A stretch of DNA of 64,000 nucleotides, taken from NCBI RefSeq assembly GCF_000003815.2, contig NC_049980.1, forward strand, positions 14,906,293-14,970,292, written 5' to 3'. The position numbers and the translations under genes were made by a program. How positions within the stretch are numbered: the stretch's first letter is position 1; every line of letters begins with the position of its first letter. Below are positions 24,848-34,985 of the stretch, one piece after another. This stretch comes from Branchiostoma floridae (lineage: Eukaryota > Chordata > Leptocardii > Amphioxiformes > Branchiostomatidae). The notes below the pieces were generated by a model. It did no database searches and was not told the origin of the DNA. It saw only the letters and a program-made list of their open reading frames with translations.

Positions 24848-27800
24848 GTGAGTACAAATATGACTTATGTTTCAAAAGCAGGTAAAACGATTAAAGCAAA
24901 GAAACCAAAAGGTAAAACTACGGATATAAGAATTTATATGAAAGTTGCTACCATGTGTACCAAGCTTATAGGACGCCGAGATCATGGTTCAAGTCCTTTT
25001 GATACCATTGTTATATATGTAACGAATAGGTCATGTGCAAACAAAGCATAAAGCTTACTGTTCACTAACTTATTTCATACCCATTGCCTGTATCACTTTC
25101 TGGCAGATTGAAGGATAATGTGGTTTTATCATGATTATATGAGTGATATTCATCCATGTACTGACGCTCTGATCCGTACACTTTCTGTCCCCGTCTGCTG
25201 CGTACTCCGGGCAACAGTGAATCTGTCAATGAGTAGAGTGGACGTGTTTTGAAAAGCCACACATGTGGCAACATTCAAACCCGCAATCTGCTCTGTTTAC
25301 GTAATAAGTCTGCTTAGTCATTCGAGAATGGCGCATCATGATATCTCTGGTTGGCATACAATGCAAGAAGACGAATGAGTGAATCAGTCGGCCAGTCACA
25401 ACCCATACGTGGAGTTCCAGGAGGCAGGCACCAATACCGACCACAGGGCTTATAAACGTATTTATGCACTCGCACATCTTGTGACAAATGTTGCAGACAA
25501 GAACAGAAAATGTGGCTAATGGTCACGAAAATGCATAAGGTCGGAAGAACGATGATTTGTACCGAACTCTATTGAAAATTAGCGGTGATCTCACTGACAG
25601 GACACGGATAAAAGGTTTCCGCCGTGCATACAGGTCAAACAAAATCTTCTAGATTGCACGTTGATACACAATTCCCTCTAGCTACCCATTTATCATTACG
25701 TCAAGGAAACTTACAAGTGTGCCGTTTCTTCTGTTGTGTAAATTATATCTAAAAAAGATAAATTACACTGCCTGTTTGTCACAGCTGTACGTGTGGTTTT
25801 GTGCTGACGTTGCTACAGCTGCCAAGAGTCAACAAGATATCATACATCATTTTGACATGAGTTGCAGGAAGTACCACGACGTCTCTTCCTTTCACGCACA
25901 CTGAGAAGTATCCTCATCATGTGATGTAATGTGCTTTTACTTACAGGGATATGCGAAGCACGTTGCAGTCGCTCGAGGCCAAAATGTAAGCAATTCTCAA
26001 AATGTTAGCGTTGGAAAGGAGTGAAATATACCGGTACACTTGTCTAGATCTAGCATGCGCGCAAATATATGTATCATAAAGGAATTAGTAGATCATGGTG
26101 ATACATAGAATATGCTATTTATCTGGAAAATTGTTCTGTAAAATATTATTTCTATGCACTACCGGAATTTAGGTCTTAAGAATAGGGAATGAACCTTGTG
26201 AATATAGATGAAATATATACACCTAGGCCCCACCTGGCCACAGACTGCAAAATGCAGAAGAGTCTGGAGTAGTTCAAGGGAAAGATTCCTCAGAGAGAGT
26301 GACAATGCCCTGTCATGAGAGAGATATCGCGGCATGCTACTTTCTTCTTATATTCCATATAACTCTGTAATCAATGTCATTGTCTAAGAATAATTCAGAC
26401 TTTTTTTCAGCCTGCGGAAGGACAGTGTCGTCTTACCGCGGCTGGATAAAATCACCAGGATTTCCGCGCCCATACCCCTCCGCCATGACAGAAGATGATC
26501 GGATTTGCACCTGGACGATACGTCTCCCCCTCTCCCGCGGCATCAAGATCATACTGTACGGCTTCGATTTGAATTTTGAAAAGACAGGGGTTGGGCCGAC
26601 AAATGATGCATTACAGATATACATGGATGAGTCATGTAACACTCTGCTGAGAAATTATGAGGGGAACTATACCGACGCGGACCTAATTCACGTTCCCAGC
26701 AACAAAGCGTGCATCAAATTTCTCAGGAGAACAGAACAAAATTACCAACACAACGGATTTTCCTTGGGTTATGAAGGTATATTGATTTTTTTCTGTACCA
26801 ATCTCCTCACAAGAATTGCCCGAAGAAGAATTTACCTAACTGGTGTCTCTTGTGGAAGTTATCTCTTGTTGGAGTATTTGTCACACATGATATATATTCT
26901 AAATACGAGTGATTATTAATCTCATATCTGGTATATCTTGTTTCGTTACCATGTTGTGATTGTTTTGGACGTGCACGTGGATAGCCATGATAAAGCAAAT
27001 GGATATCAAGGCACCGTAATTGACCTCAATGTGACCCATAGATCTGTTAGTCTGGCTCCATAATTCCATTTTACCATTTTGATATGATGTATTATCTCCA
27101 TTTATGGAGACTTTGGAGATTGCGGGGCAACGCATATATTGTCCTAATGCAATCTCCAACCGTGAAATTTGCTTATGTCATAAAACAATCATTCATAATT
27201 CTGTATGTTTTGCTGACGTATGCAATAAATTGGTTAGTCTTGATTAATCCATCTATTCATATTCATATTCAAATATGTAATATGAAAATCAAATACATAC
27301 TTAAGAGTTATATTTTTGTTTTCATCTGTCTTCACTTTGCAATTGGAGATGACTATATTTAAAGACGAATCGATCATAACAAAAGGGTAAGATATTATTT
27401 CCGTGGATTTTTAGTGGCATCCGTCACACTTCTTCAGAATGAGTCAATACTAGTAAGTGAGATGTAACAAGGAAACCGGTTTGAGAAAACTTTGTCATCA
27501 TCAAGATCAACAGGTCCTTCCAGTCACATCTTATATGTCATGCACTAGTAATGAATCGTTTCACCAGTTCGTTGTTGTGACACTGAATAAGATTTCCGTA
27601 TCTTATCCAGTTGTAGAGATTGATGTATCTTCAGATATTGTTTAAATACATGTCTAACCTACATCAATGTACATGTTACTTTGTTTCAGCTGTTGATGCC
27701 AGTGATGAGTGTGACAGCAATCAGACAACCACTCTGACGTCTGATGAAGGGTACATCTACAGTCCAGGATACCCCGTAGCAAGTTATGAACAGGAACTCA

Positions 27801-29960
27801 ACTGCACGTGGCTCATCCAAGCCGAGCCCGACCAGACAATCCAGATAACATTCCTAGATTTCCAACTCAGCTATACCTTCAGCTGTGACTTTGCCACTGA
27901 TTACGTTCAGGTTTTCGAGTTGAATTCATCTCTGAACTTTAAATACTGTGACCAGGATTCTCCGGCTCCGTTCACGAGCTACTCTAATATCATCTCGGTA
28001 TTCTTCAAATCTGGAAGGTGGAGGAACAAAGGATTCTGGCTACACTATAAGGGTTTGTCATCTATACAATGTATATATATGACCACCTTCGGTCAATATT
28101 CCCAAGGTAAACCCCTTCTTCACACCAACCCTAGCTTTGCACAATGTCATAGCTAATCAGCCGTATACGATACAGGCAGTCGCTGCCACATATAGAATTC
28201 TTTTCTCTGGATCCATGCACGTTTTGTTTTCAATGCGCATCAGTCTAGCTTCTCCTGGTTTTGACTGGACAGTGTGAATCGCCAACCGGATTGGTCATTG
28301 GTCGCCTCTTTTCCAAAAACTGTTGTCAGTTTAATGTTGAATTTGAAATGCAACGATATACAAAACTTAAATGTTTTTCGCAAGAAGCTGCAGGCAAGTT
28401 AGGAAACTTGAGGGCGGCTTTTTTGCATGCTTGATCATTATAAGCCTGCCTGCGGATTAAATTGCACATATGCAACGATGTGTATTTTGTGTAATTTGAA
28501 GGACCCTGAGATAAAATAAAACACCATTAAGATAAAGACTGGGCGTGCATAGGTCAAACAAGAACTGTTATCAGCCTTCGTCTTTGGCATATTACCCACA
28601 GTGTATCTTAGTGCGCATGCGCACCTTAAACCGTGAAAAGACTTATTCACAACAGCTTGCACAATGATCCTACATGCAGCAAACACTGCTGGTGTCCTGT
28701 CAGACGAGCCCATCCCTGACTACCGCCAGATCGTGGACGAATGGAGGAATTCAAATTCGCCACTGATGCCGCACGAAGGTAAATTTGGCTCTACCACAAT
28801 GTATTGGTCATTGGCACCCACAGTATAAACAACCATTTGACTCGCCTCTGAGGTGTACATGTCGCCAAAAACGCCAAACATTATAACCATGGTAAGATCC
28901 AACGGCTGAACGTTGTTTTCGAGATGTTACCGGAAGGCACAACCTTACAAGTGCAATCATACCTCTGTGATTCTACAGGTAGGAAACGGGGAATAAGACC
29001 ATGGCAATCTTATGCTGAATCAAAGGGACATTTTGGTGAGTAATGGAATCATCCTATTTGTAGCGCAAAAACGTTGTAAAAGTCACACAACCATGAAGGA
29101 TTTCTAATATCTGATATACCTTAAAGGGATATCTTAGGCATGACATTGAAATAACTTGACAGTCAGCAAATAATGAAAACTTTCACCCCAGGCACCATGC
29201 TTGATTCTTTGATGTTGCATGATGTTTTGATGTATTGTAAAGTATTGTAATTTTACATCGTGCATTGCAATCCAATTATGAAATTGATCCAATTTTGATC
29301 GTTGTACTGTCGCTCAGCGATCGCCGCCAACCAGTGAAATTCGGCCTTAAAATGATCATATTACATGTTTCTTTATTTTTCTCTTAGGCCATGTTGATTT
29401 GATTATATGGATGACATCCTCCGGGAACTCCAAAACTGATGCGAGCGAGCGAATAAAAAAAAGTTTGGCCAAAAAAAAAAAGTTGCCTTCAGTATGAAAT
29501 CAAAGTGGCCAGGAAGGTTGAACATAGGTCTAAACACACATAGTATGGTATACATTGATCCTCTGGACCTGAATGTTCTGTACTGGTACCTCCCCCAACC
29601 AACAATAGATTTTTTTCTTTCCGTCCTTTCACATCTTATTCTTTGACTTTAGATTCATTTTGGCATTCTATCTATGGCATTAGTTATCTGTTTTCTGATA
29701 CTTTTTTTTCAATCTACGGAATATTTGTGCTCATTTTACAGCTACTTTGCACAATTTATTGTGTGGTCGAAAACTTTTTTTTTTTGGAAATGGCCGAAAA
29801 TTGGTGCGAGCGCGGATGTCATCCATATAATCAAATCAACGTGGCCTTATATCATGAAACTTTATTCAGAACTGATTGTTCTTTTACATCCTCAGTGGCC
29901 GTGCGGGTTATCCTTGTAACATCGCTGTCGGCAGCAACCGTCTTCATCGCAGGATTATAA
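24799..29960 (+). CDS. CUB gene 2: two-CUB-domain protein with hydrophobic C-terminal tail (complete, 7 coding exons)
   Basis: The predicted joined coding sequence is 24799-24847, 25947-25985, 26411-26776, 27690-28052, 28680-28778, 28979-29035 and 29896-29960: 1038 nt, 345 aa plus TAA. The domains are a signal peptide (1-17), RCSRSRP micro-exon segment (17-30), CUB1 (30-152), CUB2 (152-273), hydrophilic linker (273-325) and a hydrophobic tail ending at the stop (325-345). All junctions are phase 1. The tail VILVTSLSAATVFIAGL has almost no charged residues after it, which fits a GPI-anchor signal or a transmembrane segment without a cytoplasmic part. This is the cleanest of the three paralogs and the best template for the family. 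The role is unknown; CUB pairs usually bind protein or glycan ligands outside the cell. Confidence 0.85.
24848..25946 (+). other. CUB gene 2 intron 1 (about 1.1 kb)
   Basis: This is much shorter than the matching introns of gene 1 (6.4 kb) and gene 3 (4.3 kb). I see no exon or named repeat in it. Confidence 0.6.
25947..25985 (+). CDS. CUB gene 2 exon 2: Cys/Arg-rich micro-exon
   Basis: This is a 39-nt exon between CTTACAG and GTAAGC, phase 1-1, reading GICEARCSRSRPK. It is one codon shorter than in genes 1 and 3. Two cysteines are present, as in gene 1; gene 3 keeps only the second. Confidence 0.8.
26411..26776 (+). CDS. CUB gene 2 exon 3: CUB1 domain
   Basis: The exon is 366 nt, phase 1-1, acceptor TTTTTTTCAG and donor GTATAT. 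It starts CGRTVSSYRGWIKSPGFP and ends GFSLGYEG. The four CUB cysteines and the RRT.QN.QH.GFS motif are shared with genes 1 and 3. The sequon NYT lies at the family-conserved site. An open frame continues past the donor but runs into non-homologous sequence, which supports splicing at 26776. Confidence 0.93.
26777..27689 (+). other. CUB gene 2 intron 3
   Basis: The intron is about 0.9 kb, AT-rich, with no exon or repeat that I can support. The pyrimidine-rich acceptor TTGTTTCAG closes it. Confidence 0.6.
27690..28052 (+). CDS. CUB gene 2 exon 4: CUB2 domain
   Basis: The exon is 363 nt, phase 1-1, the same length as in gene 1. Motifs in order are DEGYIYSPGY, NCTWLI, TFLDFQLSYTFSCDFATDY, FKYCDQDSPAPF and FFKSGRWRNKGFWLHYKG. 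Sequons occur at NQT, NCT and NSS. The donor reads GTTTGT, weaker than its neighbours but at the position conserved in the family. Confidence 0.93.
28053..28679 (+). other. CUB gene 2 intron 4
   Basis: The intron is about 0.6 kb with no exon or recognisable repeat. It ends at the acceptor CTACATGCAG. Confidence 0.6.
28680..28778 (+). CDS. CUB gene 2 exon 5: hydrophilic linker
   Basis: The exon is 99 nt, phase 1-1, donor GTAAAT. It reads ANTAGVLSDEPIPDYRQIVD and then a polar stretch ending PLMPHE. It contains no cysteine. SDEPIPDY matches SDRPSSDY of gene 1 exon 5. Confidence 0.75.
28979..29035 (+). CDS. CUB gene 2 exon 6: basic linker
   Basis: The exon is 57 nt, phase 1-1, acceptor TTCTACAG and donor GTGAGT. 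It reads GRKRGIRPWQSYAESKGHF. The RKRGIR start could be a basic protease-processing site, which would release the CUB ectodomain from its tail; that is inference only. Confidence 0.7.
29036..29895 (+). other. CUB gene 2 intron 6, carrying a MITE
   Basis: The intron is about 0.9 kb and more than half is occupied by the TIR element at 29387-29846, listed separately. The rest shows nothing recognisable. The acceptor ACATCCTCAG closes it only 46 nt after the MITE's target duplication. Confidence 0.65.
29387..29846. mobile_element. PIF/Harbinger-type MITE (460 bp) with TTA target duplication
   Basis: The ends are 33-bp terminal inverted repeats differing at one base (GGCCATGTTGATTTGATTAT and onward against GGCCACGTTGATTTGATTAT). 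TTA flanks both sides (29384-29386 and 29847-29849). A 3-bp TTA duplication with TIRs is the PIF/Harbinger hallmark. Inner parts of the arms also pair partly (the GCGAGCG and poly-A/poly-T parts). There is no transposase; it must have been moved in trans. Confidence 0.85.
29896..29960 (+). CDS. CUB gene 2 exon 7: hydrophobic C-terminal tail and stop
   Basis: This terminal exon joins in phase 1 and reads VAVR then VILVTSLSAATVFIAGL and TAA (29958-29960). It is almost wholly hydrophobic to the last residue. Homology with gene 1 exon 7 is visible in IL..., AAT and overall length. Confidence 0.75.
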
Positions 29961-30267
29961 TTCAGATTCCTGACGTAGAGATATAGAAACCATTCTCTAT
30001 ATAGATAAAGACGTTTACATGATTTATCGGTTTGCAACTATTGTAGATGGGCTGAGTACCATCGAAAGTGTATATAATGTTTCGAGTGACAGAAACGTTG
30101 TAGTATCGTTTTCCAACACGTTCTCCTTGTTTATGTTACAAAAGAACGTTGTGCTTGTACATGTACTTGTGTCTGTATGATTAGGACCTGATGTTGAAAA
30201 TAAGTCTGATGCATTTCAGATTGACATTGCTAAATAGCATTTGTTGGATCACTCCAGACGAAATTTG

Positions 30268-30273
30268 AATAAA
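30268..30273 (+). terminator. Candidate poly(A) signal of CUB gene 2
   Basis: AATAAA lies about 310 nt after the stop. Further hexamers lie at 30850-30855 and 30986-30991, so alternative 3-prime ends are possible. Confidence 0.4.
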
Positions 30274-31552
30274 GGATCACATAAAATTAATTTTCCAAGG
30301 CCTTAGATGACGTTGCATCGTTTTTTTTTAAGTATATCGATGACAATGTGTGGGATGAGTTGCAGTCCGACCGTTGCAGTATTTGTCGTGAATTGCAAAC
30401 TGTATGTAGATATGTCAGTATAATTTTGTCAATCATTACGACGGGAAACATTTTGTGTAGTGTGTTTCATATCCATCTACATCGTCTAGGACTCCTAGTA
30501 GTGAGCTATTAATACATATAATTAACAGACGTACTTGCAAGGCAAAGGCATTTTGTTATTTGTAGTGTACTTTTATTGTAGAGAATGTGTCTGAAATGTT
30601 TAAAGTTATACTTCCTTCTATTAAGGCCCACATTCATGTGAATGAATATTGCGGCTTTAGGGTAGTGAAGCAAAGTCTACTATCTTCATTTCATTCGTGC
30701 TGAAAGATTCAAACAATTTTGTATCGTTTTCATGACGACACAGTACAATGTTTTTTGATGATAATAGCGTTTCCATGTTTGCTATGTACAGGAAATGATA
30801 TGCGCTCCTTATTAAATGAACATCAAGATTGACCTTATGCTAGGATAATAATAAAGTCATGTAAAAAGTTTGGTTTTTCAGTACAGCATTAAAGTTCAAC
30901 GAAACCTCACCATTTGTACGGCTGGGTTTTGCGGCAACATTGACAATATATCATGTAGACAGATGAATTACACAAACACCAATTGAATAAAACATATTAA
31001 TGGTATTCATGAGCCATAAAATTACTAAATATAAATCATATTTTTATTTACCTTTATAATCTATGTTGACCTTTTATTTGTGATACATATATATTTGAAT
31101 TTTCTCTATATATACAATGGGTTTTTTCTTACGATGTCTAATATGTTAGTGTTCGATCATAGAAAAACTTGCTATCACAGTATCAGTTGGAACTTGACCT
31201 TTAAGAACGTTATCGAGTAACTGTAAACGAAATGAAATTCCTCGAATTGCGTTAAACAGTTCCAGGAAAATGATATGCTTCTCCAGGTAGCGAAGTTTTT
31301 CTGGGCATATAATTTACAGACACTACACGTTAACCTTCAATTTCAACCATAACGCATCGTTAACGGCACATCTAAGGATTAAGAACGTGCTTTTAGTTCG
31401 AAAGACAAAATGCCCATCGCTTGGCCTACAAGAAAGGTAAGTTGGGTATTAAAGGCGGTCCTGAATCCCATCAGAGTAGGCAACTTACGGCGAACATTCT
31501 GGTGGCGCCTAGAATTGAGTAGACACAAGCTAGAGACCATCACGCAGCCAAA

Positions 31553-31637
31553 GCCTGATTTGGACATCATGAAAGCCTGATTTGGACATCATGAAAGCCT
31601 GATTTGAACATCATGAAATCCTGACTTGAACATCATA
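31553..31637. repeat. 22-bp minisatellite, about 3.9 copies
   Basis: The unit GCCTGATTTGGACATCATGAAA starts at 31553, 31575, 31597 and 31619. The first two copies are identical and the later ones drift. Confidence 0.9.
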
Positions 31638-33764
31638 ACCGCAATGCATGATGCAACAATCAATGATTTTACATGTATCATGTTATTATAGGACAGCAAA
31701 AATTAATTTGGATAGTCGAATGTAAGGCGTCAGACATAAAAACATAACGTAGGTAGAGTTAGTATTCCTAGGAAAATAATACCATACATTAAATTCATCA
31801 TCATCTCATGTTGTACGTTCACTCATGCAGGAATTATTCTTCCAGTTGTAGATTCTTACGTTATCTAACATGAAAGTTCCTTTGTCAATGAATGTAAAAA
31901 TTAATGTTCTAGTGACTTGCTCATTCCGATGATGTATGAAGACAGTGACAGGGTTTACACACCAGAAGTCGGCTTGAGTAAGAGTAACTTCAAAACGTGA
32001 CTAGTCACACAGCCAAAGAGCTGAGACTCACGTCTATCAGTTCAACCTTCCGTCCCTGTGATCTCGTAACTGCTACTTTATAAATGTGAAATTACGTAAT
32101 ACTCCAAACGAAAGACAAAACTATACACTCCGCAACCGGCACACGGCTTGTTCCTTAACATTCCTGGACAGTTTTGACAAATTATAGTGAATGGGCCAAT
32201 ATCTGACTTACTGGGTCCCCATTGATCCACAAAAGTAATAGCTGTTAATGTCACAGTTGATAAACTTTTGCTGAGGTTGACTTGCCACTGCACGTAATAC
32301 TCATGCCGAAGCCATATGACTCTGTGCCAAATCGATATGTGAGCGATCAAAAGTCGTAAAATTGAATGATCTGCCTCAGTCGGCTTCTTTGGAAACCTGT
32401 CCGATTCTTCAATACTGATAAAATACATAGGCCGTTTCAGTATCGGAAGAGAGGCTCTTGGAAGGTTGAGATGGTAAGGTCTCACAAAATTAGCACCGTA
32501 AACAGCAATGTGGAAATCATTAGGCTACGGCGGTGAGCGCTCTAAGTTCGATTGCGCAGGTCTTTTTACCTTGGAAGGTTTCCAAACGGTCTATGAGCTT
32601 ACCGCTATCATCTACATTGGCAGATGTTCGTAATACTGAAGCACGTGTATACAATTCAGAATACTAATTGGTGGATCACGCACGAATCCAAGTAATGACG
32701 AACTCCTTGCTTTAAACAGGTGTAGCATTAATTTTATTTCAATTTTTGGTCGATTGTCTCAAAAAAGATAATCAGGAGAAGTATCCTGTATGATTTTGTT
32801 GCTATACAATTTCAGACCAACAATTTTTCTGTGAGCGATTTTTCTGTGACGGGTACACTGCCATATGCCAGCCCATTGTCAATATCAGCTTATGTGTAGT
32901 GCATATCCTATGGTGTACCATTCAATATAATTTTACGGTCATGTGGTTTTACGATTATGTGCTTACAAATGGCAGCAATTGGCTCTGAATTAAAGACAAG
33001 TGATTTATTTTACAGACGTCTCACCGTTTGTCACCATCCTTCCGTTTAATGCAGTTCAAGCATGGCATTCCTGTTCTAAAGTCTTACCATACATACACCG
33101 CGAACTTCAGATCATTCTACGGGGGCGTCATATTATACAACTAGATGATAATAAGGAAGTGAAAAAGGGCATAATACACATAATACTGGTTTCCCCCTCT
33201 TCTTTCGTTTTTGTACTGTCTTTGATTTAAAGAGAAAAGACATGACAATTGATGTACAAACTAGTTATCATTGTGATGTTGTTAAGCATCTACATTGTAT
33301 AAAACATGATATCCAGTCCGAAACAGTATAACCATACACGTTTTAACACATATCACCGAGGTACAGGACGTAGAGCGATGTCTTTCAAGACTCCTGCCAG
33401 CAATCTTTGTAAAAAGTTATTCGCAAAGTCATTTCGACAGACCGTTAATTGAAAGTGAAATTGAAACTGATTGAAGCTGACTTCACTTGATCCACTTACG
33501 GTAATCTTCTCCTCCAAGACTCGGCCAATAACGGGATGAATCCCTCAGGTGCCCAGGTGCTCTTTCTGGAGAAGGAGGCTGTATGCCACCGAGATTTCAA
33601 TTGCCAACGTGCGTAATCCCGCTAGAGATCGGGATCCAGTACAAATTAGGGGCTGACATTTTCCGGGAACTTGAGAGACCCTTCTGCATGATAGACTTAA
33701 CATGCACATATCATACTCCTCGTGGTGTATGTGTGGGGTAAATAATACAGGTCTTTTGTGATTT

Positions 33765-34985
33765 TTATTACCTTTGCCAGAATGGCTAAGGTTATGTTTT
33801 GGGCTTGTGGGTCTGTCTGTCTCTGTGTGTGTTAACAGCATAACTCAAGAAGCCTTGGATGTATCCCGATAATATTTGGTAGGTGGGTAGGGGTCGGGAA
33901 AACGAAGGTCAAGTTCGATAATGGGCCCCCTAGCGGCTTGGTAAGGTACTGCAGCAGAACCTCAATTTTTGATATCTCGTGTTCTGGACATGCTGTGGTT
34001 ATGATTTTTGAGTGGTAGATAGCCCTTCGGGCAGAGAGTTAGTGCTGTAAGTTTGGACCCCCTAGCGGCTTGTTTGGAACTGCAGTCGCCGATTTCCTTT
34101 CAAACTTTGGACGAGAATAACTCGAGAACGTGTTGATGGATCGTCATGATTTTTGGTATGTAGATAGCCCAAGTAACAATGTACATAATGGAATACTAAT
34201 TATGCAAATCAGCAACCAATTTACATAATTAATGAGGAAAGTTTATAAATCCACTGCATTTCATGATAGGACTTTCAAACTTGTCACATATATAGATGAG
34301 AAAGAGAGAAATATCAATGCATATTAATTATGCAAATGACGGCCTCATTTGCATAATTAATGGCAACATATAAACGTGTTGACGGATCATCATGATTTTT
34401 GGTATGTAGATAGCCAAAGGGAAGACTTACATGACAGAATTCTAATTATGCAAATCGACAGCTAATTTGCATAATTAATGACGAAAGTTTGTAAATCCAC
34501 TGCATTCCTTTATAGGACTTTCAAACTTGTCACATTTGTAGCTGAGAAAGAAAGAAAGAAATATCAATACATATTAATTATGCAGATGATGATCTCATTT
34601 GCATAATTAATGGCAAAATATGAACGTGTTGACGGATCGTCATGATTTTTGGTATGTAGATAGCCTAAGTAAAAACTTACATAATGAGATACTAGTTATG
34701 CAAATTAACAGCTAATTTGCATAATTAATTAGGAAAGTTGATAAATCCACTGCATTCCGTGATAGGACTTTCAAACTTGTCACATATGTAACTAAGAAAG
34801 ATGGCAGAGAGTAAGAGGTGTATGTTTGGGTCCGCTAACGTCTTTTCTTGAACTGCAGGAGCCGGTTTAGTTTCCTACTTTGAAAGAGAATAAGTCAAGA
34901 AGGGATGAAATGATCATCATGATTTTTGGTATGCTGATAGCTTAAGTGATGCTTGATACAATTTAATATTAGTAAATATATGTAA
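33765..34985 (+). repeat. Repeat element with internal satellite of about 245 bp
   Basis: The left part contains paired sub-motifs such as CCCCCTAGCGGCTTG (twice) and GATAGCCC. From about 34117 a unit of about 243-277 bp repeats. Each unit has CATGATTTTTGGTATGTAGA (starts near 34147, 34390, 34641, with a diverged copy near 34918), then inverted ATGCAAAT/ATTTGCAT pairs, then CACTGCATT and GGACTTTCAAACTTGTCACA. A diverged relative of the left part lies at about 54990-55400. There is no coding capacity; it is probably a non-autonomous element. Confidence 0.8.

Larger units (their letters stand above)
29961..33764. other. 3-prime UTR of CUB gene 2 and AT-rich intergenic DNA
   Basis: I see no supported coding exon. 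There is a 22-bp minisatellite at 31553-31637. The minus-strand frame of 135 codons at 32078-32485 has no domain and is left out. Confidence 0.6.

Noticed and set aside
31553-31637. CRISPR-like regular repeats
   Set aside because: The units are head-to-tail with no spacers; it is a minisatellite in a eukaryotic genome.
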